The notes under the pieces are model-generated. The model worked only from the letters and a program-made list of their open reading frames with translations. It was not told the DNA's origin and ran no database searches. Source: Buxus sempervirens (lineage: Eukaryota; Streptophyta; Magnoliopsida; Buxales; Buxaceae). Taken from it: a DNA stretch of 64,000 bases. Made by a program: the position numbers and the translations under genes. Positions within the stretch are counted from its first letter, which is position 1. The number at the start of each line of letters is the position of its first letter. Location of the stretch: assembly GCA_947561395.2 (NCBI GenBank), contig OX387184.1, forward strand, positions 32,044,766 through 32,108,765, given 5' to 3'. Below, piece after piece: positions 56,394 to 64,000 of the stretch.

Positions 56394-59300
56394 TGTAACG
56401 CCCCGGATCCAAGTTACGTAGAGAAATCGTAACTTATCTTCGAAGGTTAATATATAACCCAGGATTGCAATACCAGAGTGAAGGAAAACATGAATAAATC
56501 AATAACTGGATAATCAGAGTGCATTATAACCCAAGCTCAGCAATAAAATACTATAACCAAGGCTAACTCACATGAACCAAGCATATACCCACTTGTATCA
56601 TCCTTACCAGAATTTGAAAACAAAACAAAATGGAATGGAATGAGATACGAATATCCCAGTAAGTAGCACATGCATGCTCAAATACAATTTAACAGTTCTA
56701 AAATATGATACAGTTGTAAATCATGCAACAATAGTGATAACACATCAGTTCTGAATAATCGGAGTAATCCAACAGTAACCATTGATTAGTACAAGATAAC
56801 AGGAATAATCCAGCATGACCAACAAATCTGTATCATCAAATCAGTAGTTGATAAGTCACAGTAGGACTCATGAAATAAGACTGCCTTTAACTAGGGTAAT
56901 GCCAATGTCCACTATGCCACCTCTCGGCTTAGATGCGAATGCCGAGTACACGATCATCGTTTTATTGCAGGAGAACCCACCTAGTACAGTGATGGGTTGG
57001 CATGTACTAATCCAGTCACAGTCCGAGTACACGATAAAATGAGGGATAGCCACAGCCAGCCAAGTACACGATCAGGCCTCACTGAGTACATAGTGGAAAC
57101 GCGTGCATGAACAAAGTATTACTACTAGCAAAGAACAATCCTTTCCACTAACTAGCTCATAACATAGATCCATATCGAGCTATGCCACTAGACTCTAAAA
57201 CCAAAACCAACCGTGAAATCTAGCAAGCACAACTCATCTCAATTTCAATCATATCATCCTGAGTACACAGAGGTATCAACATCCCAAGTACATGGGGCAT
57301 CCCCCAGTACACAGAGGTATCACAACTACCCAAGTACATGGAGGAAAACCAATTCCAAACCAGAAAACCAATCATTCATATTCAATTTAAAATCCTCTTT
57401 CCGTAGAATCCGCATAAAACTGATGCAATGTAAAAATTACATAATCATGACAATTCCACTTAATCCATGGTGAAATCCAATACTAACAATCAAGATTCAA
57501 CTGTATCTGAAAGATTAGAAAATTTATAGACACACTTTAGTCTAAATAATAAGTCTTACATGTATTACTTTATAATTCTTTAAATTCTAAAATTAACTTT
57601 CTATCATCCCCTTTTTATCCTAGCATTATCCTCAATTAATTTCTATAGTTTCCAGAAGTACAGCACACCATCCAATAGCCAACAAGAACCATTACATTTA
57701 GTTTACCAACTCTTTCCATTGACATCCATAAATCCCTTTCAAAAGTCTAATTTTTAGTAAAAGTGTTGTGCTCAACTCAACCGATAAACTCCGAGTACTA
57801 AATTCAAACCTCTAAATAAATTCAGATTTGCTTTACTCTTGTTAAGCTCAAATAGTTGATTTTTACTAGCAAAGCTATCCTTAATTCCTATGAGAATTTA
57901 CCTTAGTTCATCCTTAAATAACATAAGTCTTCAATGCCTACCTTTAGTACTCCCAATTCATTCAAATGCAACCCGTAGATCCCCACCTCCTGGCTAACTT
58001 AATTGCTGTATATTTCTTCTAATATTTCTCCAACATTCCCAAATGAGATCAGAACCTAAAAGAGACATTCCTATAAATTTTACTTTGTAATCCCAATGCA
58101 CTAAACCCTTATTTCGTATATAAAATATCCACCCATTTTCATAAGGTTAAACACTCAATTTACACCACTAATCCAATAACTCATTACACTCCAAATTCCC
58201 TAAATAAATCACTTCCTTACTTAAGAAATTCTGATTTCAGTAGTTAAATCTCCAGATATGCTTTCCCTTTAGTATCTTCAACTCACTCCACTCCCCTTTT
58301 TATCATTTCCATTTAATTCTGTAGGTAATTCCATCATTTAAGTTTTACAAATTAAATCATGCAAGTGATAGAAATATTTCAGTACTCAAGGAAACCTAAT
58401 ATTATTTCATAACAGAATTTTTAATTACATTGTTCGAAAACCTAGCATGCTCCCAATTCAGCATCCCTTTCAGGCCTCTAAAACCCCAATTTACTACTAA
58501 ATTAATCTCCTAATTAAATCCCCAAATTAGGTTTAATAACACTTTAATAAAAGTTAATAGAACAAGCTGGCGCCAACCTCTGAGGAGGTAGGCGCCACCT
58601 AGCTGCACTCAGCAGCACTTGGCACCTACATGCTCCATCTAATTTCAGAATTTTACACCCCAATTAAGCTTCCGACTCAGCTCCTTTTATTCACTCAAAA
58701 CCTTCATATAACCTCTAGTTAGTTTTTCAAATAATACCTCAACTATGCTTTAAGCAAACAATCACAAAAACCACATTAAAGAAGCTGGTGCCAACCTTTA
58801 AAGAGGTAGGCGCCAGAAAACCACCCTTAGCGCCAGCAAGTTTTTCCCAGAACGGCCAACACGTTTGTTCATTTTAGACTAGGACTGACCTGGTTTTTAA
58901 ATTCCAAACCTCTTCCATAAAAAACCTAACCCTCTAACAGATGTTTTAACCTTAATTTGGATTTAATTGAAAACATTAACAATTAACCAACTAACCTAGC
59001 CGCCAGCACCCATCTTCAAACCAGATTTCTACAACAGCACTGAAATTTCAACCTCATACATGAACTAATCTAATTTTACTTCACCATTCAATTTTCAGCA
59101 AGTCAATATTCATCTAATTATACAGTAACCATGCCTTGAAATTGAATAGAATCAGATTTGGTCACTGCTCAAATCTAGGTGCCAAAACTAGTAACAAAAC
59201 AGAGGTTCGACAGTTTACATGCTCAATTCCATACCACACTTCAATTTAAATAAAACAAACAAAAACCTGGTTGTGCTACTCACATTCAAACGCTTAATTC

Positions 59301-59997
59301 CAATTGCTGAACTTTAAATCCTCAAAGAAAACTCTAAAAATCTCCACACCAGAAACACACGAATGAAGTTCTTCTGCAGAAATTTAATCTCCAGCTCAGA
59401 TCTATTCAGATCTGAGTTTCTGCTTCAATTAGAAATATAAATCCACAATTTAGATCTGAATTTAACTAACCTTACCTGATTTTTCGAATTGATTAATTGA
59501 GATTTGCAGCTCTTGATCAAAACTGAGTTGTTGCTGCAGATATCTTTATCTTCTCTTGAATAGGGGCTAAACGACCACAATAAATTCCCACTGATCACCA
59601 CCAATTTCTCAGATCTGATTCTACAACCCTAGCTCACCCCTTTCTTCTTTGAAATCTCTGATCTCCCATCAGTTCGTACAACCTCCAAATGAAACAATTG
59701 AACGACCAGCAACTTATATAGTTGCTGCCATCAGCTAACTTAGTTTCATGATTCCCTACTACAGCACTCCACCAACTCCCTACACCAGCACTCACATTTG
59801 CTTAAAATCTCATGCATTCCACCTCATCAACCCATCTTAAATCACCCAATCAAAATTACATAATTTTCCCAATCTAGTTCACAATGAGAACCCCGATCTA
59901 ACCCTTTCAATCTCCAATCCTACATAATTATACCAATTAGTCTTAATTTATTACTAAAACAAATATTTTTAATTTCATTAAAATTAAGGATTTTACA
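56394..59997 (-). mobile_element. Solo LTR, Tekay-like, 3604 bp, inside pol
   Basis: The plus strand starts TGTAACGCCCCGG and ends GGATTTTACA. Perfect GTGAC duplications (56389-56393, 59998-60002) flank it. Its 5' terminus (TGTAAAATCC on the minus strand, then TTAATTTTAATGAAAT) is near-identical to the start of the host element's 3' LTR at 62195, so it is the same family. Hairpin at 56641-56658, GAGTACACG units at 57005-57345, GGCGCC patches at 58565-58620 and 58785-58830, donor-like AAT|GTGAGTAGCAC (minus, GT at 59283-59282). No gene is seen inside. Confidence 0.93.
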
Positions 59998-60002
59998 GTG
60001 AC

Positions 60003-62153
60003 TGATTGGCCTAGACCCACTACAGTTATTGAGGTGCGTAGTTTCTTGGGTATGGCTGAATATTACTAGAGATTCATTGAGAATTTCTCTAGGATAGCAG
60101 ATCCTATGTCAAATTTAACTAAGAAGGTGGTAAAGTTCATTTGGGATGATAGCTGCGAGCAGAGTTTTCAGGAGCTGAAGCGTAGACTGACTGAGGCACC
60201 TGTCTTGATTATACCTTCAGTGAATGAAGGATTCTCTGTCTATTGTGATGCTTCTCAGGTTGGATTGGGCTGCGTGCTGATGCAACAAAGGAGAGTCGTA
60301 GCTTATGCATCACAATTGTTGCGTACTCATGAGAGAAACTACCCCACTCACGATTTAGAATTGGCTGCTATAGTGTTCGCACTTAAGATATGGTGGCATT
60401 ATCTATATGGGGTTCAGTTTGAGATCTTTGCTGATCATAAGAGTCTGAGATATATTTTCTCATAGAGGGATCTTAACATGAGGCAGAGGAGGTGGATGGA
60501 TCTTCTGAAGGACTATAATTTCACACTTCAGTACCATCCAGGCAAGGCGAATGTCGTTGCTGATGCCTTGAGCCGTAGAGGTCCATCTGAGGAGCAGATA
60601 GCCATGTTGGCTTCGTTTATGATCAGCCAGTGCAGTTTGGTGGATACTGTCAGGGATTGGCCGGGTGAATTTGTCTCTTATGGTGATGGTCGGATTTTAG
60701 CCCGAGTACATGTAGAGCCAGATTTGATTCAGCGTATTCGGGAGAGATAGTTATCAGATGCAGATTTGAGGCACAACAGGGAGTTGGTAGAGAAAAGTGA
60801 TGAGACTACCAGAGAGTTTGAACTCAGAGATGGCTTATTGAGGTTCAGGGGCAGGATTTGTGTGCTAGATGATGCTGAGATTCACAAAGTGATATTGGAA
60901 GAGGGCCATAAATCCAGATATACAGTTCACCTTGGTAGTACAAAAATGTATAGAAATTTTCGGAATGTGTATTGGTGGTCTGGGATGAAGAATGATGTAG
61001 CTGAGTATGTTTCCAGATGTTTGGTGTGTCAGCAAGTCAAAGCAAAACACCGTAGATATCCAAGGTTGTTACACCCATTGCCTGTTCCCGAGTGGAAGTA
61101 GGAACATATTACTATGGACTTCATTTCTGGTTTGCCAGTCTCACAGAATAAGCAGGATGCCATATGGGTGATTGTAGACCGGTTGACAAAGTCAGCCCAT
61201 TTCTTGCCTATTCGTACCACAGGCATTGGATTCCTTGGTAGAGTTGTATATCTGAGAGATTGTGCGATTGCATGGAGTTCCAGTCTCCATTGTGTCAGAT
61301 AGGGATTCTTGGTTTACATCTCAGTTTTGGTAGAGTTTTCAGGAAGCTATGGGTACAGGATTATGTTTTAGTACTAGTTTCCACCCACAGACAGATGGGC
61401 AGTCTGAGAGGACCATACAGACTTTGGAGGACATGTTGCGGTATTGTGTACTAGATTGGAGTGGTAGTTGGAATAGCCATTTGCATTTGGTGGAGTTCGC
61501 CTATAATAACAGCTACCAGGCTAGTATACAGAAGGCACCATTTGAGGCGTTGTATGGCCGTGCGTGTAGATCACCAGTTTGCTGGGAGAAGGTTGGTGAG
61601 AGGCAGTATTTGGGACCTCAGATTGTGTAGGACAGCGTTGAGAAGGTGAGTTTGATCAGATAGCGTCTCTTGACTACACAGAGCCACAGAAGAGTTATGC
61701 GGATATCAGGCGGCGTGAATTGAAATTTGAAGTGGGGGATATGGTATTTGTGAAGATTTGGCCTTCTAAGGGTATTATGAGATTCGGTAAGAAGGCAAAA
61801 ATATCACCGAGATTTGTTGGGCCATTTGAGATAGTAAAGGAAGTGAGTCCCATGGCTTATCGTCTAGCATTATCTACATAGATGGGTGGAGTACATGATG
61901 TATTTCACATCTCTATGCTGTGACGCTATATTTCAGACCCAAGCCATGTGATTAATGCTAAGCCATTGATTATTCGTGAGGACTTGTCTTATGAGAGAAG
62001 TCGGTTAAGATCTTGGATCGTCGTGATCAAGTCCTACGAACCAAAGTGATACCTTTGGTGAAAGTGCTATGGCAAAATCACACAACTGATGAAGCTACAT
62101 GGGAAAGAGAGGATGAAATGAAGAAGTACCCAGAATTATTTATTACTTCATGA
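60003..62153 (+). pseudogene. gag-pol: Gag-Pol pseudogene, RNase H, integrase and chromodomain part
   Basis: It continues the frame cut at 56393 (TDWPRPTT). RNase H ([37 protein letters not shown]), integrase zinc region ([31 protein letters not shown]), integrase core ([28 protein letters not shown]) and tail (MKKYPELFITS) are visible. In-frame stops interrupt FSQRDL, RERQLSD, EWKWEH, FWQSFQE, IRQR and MLRRY positions, mostly CAG-to-TAG. Frame losses occur near 61230-61300 and after 61660. With the left part it would span about 1543 codons, close to the 1560 of the intact element. Confidence 0.92.
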
Positions 62154-62182
62154 GGTAAATTTCGAGGACGAAATTTATTTGT

Positions 62183-62194
62183 AGGAGGGGAGAA
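62183..62194 (+). other. Polypurine tract of the decayed element
   Basis: AGGAGGGGAGAA directly precedes the 3' LTR start TGTAAAATCC. Confidence 0.85.
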
Positions 62195-64000
62195 TGTAAA
62201 ATCCCTAATTTTAATGAAATTTAAAATTTATTAATTTAGTAATTAAATTAAGGCTAATTGGTAATTTTTATAGAGAAAGGAGATCAAGGAGTTAAACCGG
62301 GGATTTTGGTCGAATCGGATGGGATAATTACATTTAAATAGTTATGAGCAATTGCTGGGATTTTATTTGTTTGGTTTATTATGTTCTGGTGATGTGGCAA
62401 ATAGGATATCATAGCCATTTATCATTGTTGGTGTAGGAAGTTGGTGGAGTGTCAAGCGTAGGATTATGTTTTAATTCAACTATTGGCGGCAACTATTTAA
62501 GCAACTGTCGTTCAGTTCGTTGGTTTATTTTGGCATTCGAACGAACAAAATTGGAGATCAGAGAGAAGAAGAAGAAGAGCTAGGGTTTTGTGGAGGCAAA
62601 TCTGGAGATTTCAGTGGTGAGCTGATCATCTCATCTCTGTTTGAAGTAGAGTTGAGAGCACTTGCGGCAGCAACTTCATCTCGTTTAGAGCAAGTTAATC
62701 CTATGAATTCAGTTCAACTAAGTAAGTTAGCATCGAATCTGAGGTTTTTATGTTAATTCTAATGCTAATAGAAATCAGATCTCAAATCCAAAATGGCCTG
62801 ATCGAATTGAGGTCAAATTTCAGAAGAAGGTTGGCAGCTGAGCTGATTTTGTGGTTGTGAGTTTGTGCTAGACAAAGAGAGATTTGGAGCTATAATTTGT
62901 CTTCATTCAAGTAAGTAGCACGATCTAGTTTTGTTTTGGAATAATTTAAATCAAAGTGTGGTATTGTTCTGAGCAAGTGATCTGCTGAACCTCTATTTCT
63001 GGTTGATAATGGCGTCTAGCAATGAGTAGAATGATTTTGTGATTCAATTAAATTCAAATGTATGAAAGTTGGTTGTTTAGATGGTTAGAAGTATGCTGGA
63101 AATGGTTTGAATGAGAAAAGTTGGATCAGTCCTCGTGAAATTTCATTTGCCACACTCATATTAGCAAACTTTGACTGGGCGCTCAGGAGGGCTCAGGGGC
63201 GCCTACCTTCCTAGGGTTGGCGCCCATTGCAAAAATCAAAGTATTTGAGCTGGGCGCTCAGGGCAGCTTAGGCCCTATGGTTGGCGCCTAGCATATAAAT
63301 CAACTCAATTGTTATTTGTTGGTTAATTTCAATTAGGGATTTACTTTAGGGGATTAATTAAATATGGTTAAAGAAAATTTGAGTGAGTAAAGAGATGCTG
63401 AAATAGGTTTGTAAATGAAGTGATATAATTAAAGAGAATTGATGAAGGAATTAGATAATGTATAGGTATCCTTAATGCATTGGAACTTCGAAAGTAAAGT
63501 TTATGGAATTTTCTTTTAAGTGCAATTCATATCTGAAATTATATTGGAGGCATATTAGAGAATAATTGCAGAAATTAAGTTAACTAGGAGATGGACAGCT
63601 TAGGGTTCTCTTTTAAGTAAACTAGTAGTCTTAGAAGAAAGGAACTGTGTTTCATTTTGAAAGAAAGGAATTAGGGATAATTCTATTAGGAAAATCTACT
63701 GTTTGAGCTTAAAATGAGTAGAACTAATTTGAACTTAATATTAGGATTGAATTTTGATATTTTTGTATTCTAAGTTACCGGTTTAGCTGAGATTGACACT
63801 TTTACAAAATTTTGAACTATAAAGGGACTTTTATGCAAGTTTATGGAAAAAGGCTTTTAAACTAATTATTTTGGTTTAAGTTGGTTATTCGGATCTCTCC
63901 ATGTACTTGGAGGAAGGATTTGTCATTTTTGCCAGTGGTTGGATATTGCCTCTGTGTACCCAGGGATGCCCATGTACTTGGGATGTTGATGCCTCTGTGT
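62195..64000 (+). mobile_element. 3' LTR of the decayed Tekay element, first 1806 bp
   Basis: It starts TGTAAAATCCC and runs out of the window. It has donor-like TCAA|GTAAGTAGCACGA (GT at 62911), a GGCGCTCAGG/GGCGCC patch (63175-63290) and CATGTACTTGG units at the window end. A small ORF (62520-62756) lies upstream of the donor; no domain is seen. Confidence 0.85.

Larger units (their letters stand above)
52945..64000 (+). mobile_element. Decayed Tekay-type element, 5' LTR truncated, runs past window end
   Basis: Truncated 5' LTR (52945-53763), primer-binding site, broken gag-pol (53916-62153 with a nested solo LTR), polypurine tract and a 3' LTR from 62195 to beyond 64000. The 5' LTR starts abruptly at 52945 beside the terminus of a minus-strand LTR, without TG, so its first part was lost. 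Confidence 0.88.

Noticed and set aside
1-64000. A host protein-coding gene or tRNA gene
   Set aside because: No frame outside retroelement gag/pol shows a recognisable domain; the tRNA-like matches are primer-binding sites next to LTRs.

Overview
This window is a plant intergenic retrotransposon graveyard; I find no host gene, tRNA gene, functional rRNA gene or CRISPR. Everything recognisable is an LTR retrotransposon or a piece of one, and insertions are nested up to four deep. The element set points to a land plant, probably an angiosperm with a large repeat-rich genome: Ty3/gypsy chromoviruses of the Tekay/Del type, Ogre/Tat-type Ty3/gypsy LTRs, a 5S-rRNA-carrying Cassandra TRIM and a Ty1/copia Tork-like remnant. 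I cannot name the species.

Left block (1-36284). Two truncated Tekay-like LTRs (1-968, 969-2018) and rearranged remnants lead into a Cassandra TRIM with an unusual LTR-internal-LTR-internal-LTR structure (2930-35383). It is split by two minus-strand Tat solo LTRs (3300-5803 and 6130-34913). The second is itself split by a Tekay-like solo LTR (6401-9569), a gag-only Tat element with two LTRs and a CATTT duplication (9843-31274), and another Tekay-like solo LTR (31873-34220). The gag-only element carries three further solo LTRs (18173-21238, 22112-25269, 25485-28619). Removing the insertions gives sensible lengths: Cassandra LTR2 becomes 332 bp against 333 and 332 for its sisters, and its two internal regions become 78 and 81 bp. 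The Cassandra is followed by a copia LTR end and a gag fragment (35384-36284).

Right block (36285-64000). Truncated LTRs (36285-37012, 37013-37990) and a long disrupted minus-strand LTR (37991-52944) host a solo LTR (39853-42222) and the one apparently intact element of the window, a Tekay-type chromovirus at 42659-52446. That element has 2455-bp LTRs differing at three positions, an ATTTA duplication, PBS, PPT and a 1560-residue gag-pol ORF. From 52945 to the window end lies a decayed relative with a truncated 5' LTR. Its pol is interrupted by a 3604-bp solo LTR of its own LTR family.

The most interesting signals lie inside the LTRs. (1) Tekay-like LTRs share a 7-bp stem with a UUCG loop, found 12 times on both strands, with wobble and compensatory changes. 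(2) The same LTRs share a splice-donor-like motif and a pyrimidine-rich CAG acceptor-like site 1.4-2.6 kb further on, suggesting a leader intron inside the LTR that holds all the fast-evolving tandem arrays. (3) Tat LTRs carry clusters of palindromes around the TATA box, each subfamily with a different palindrome in a similar layout. All coordinates and motif matches come from reading by eye; clade names are inferred from domain motifs.
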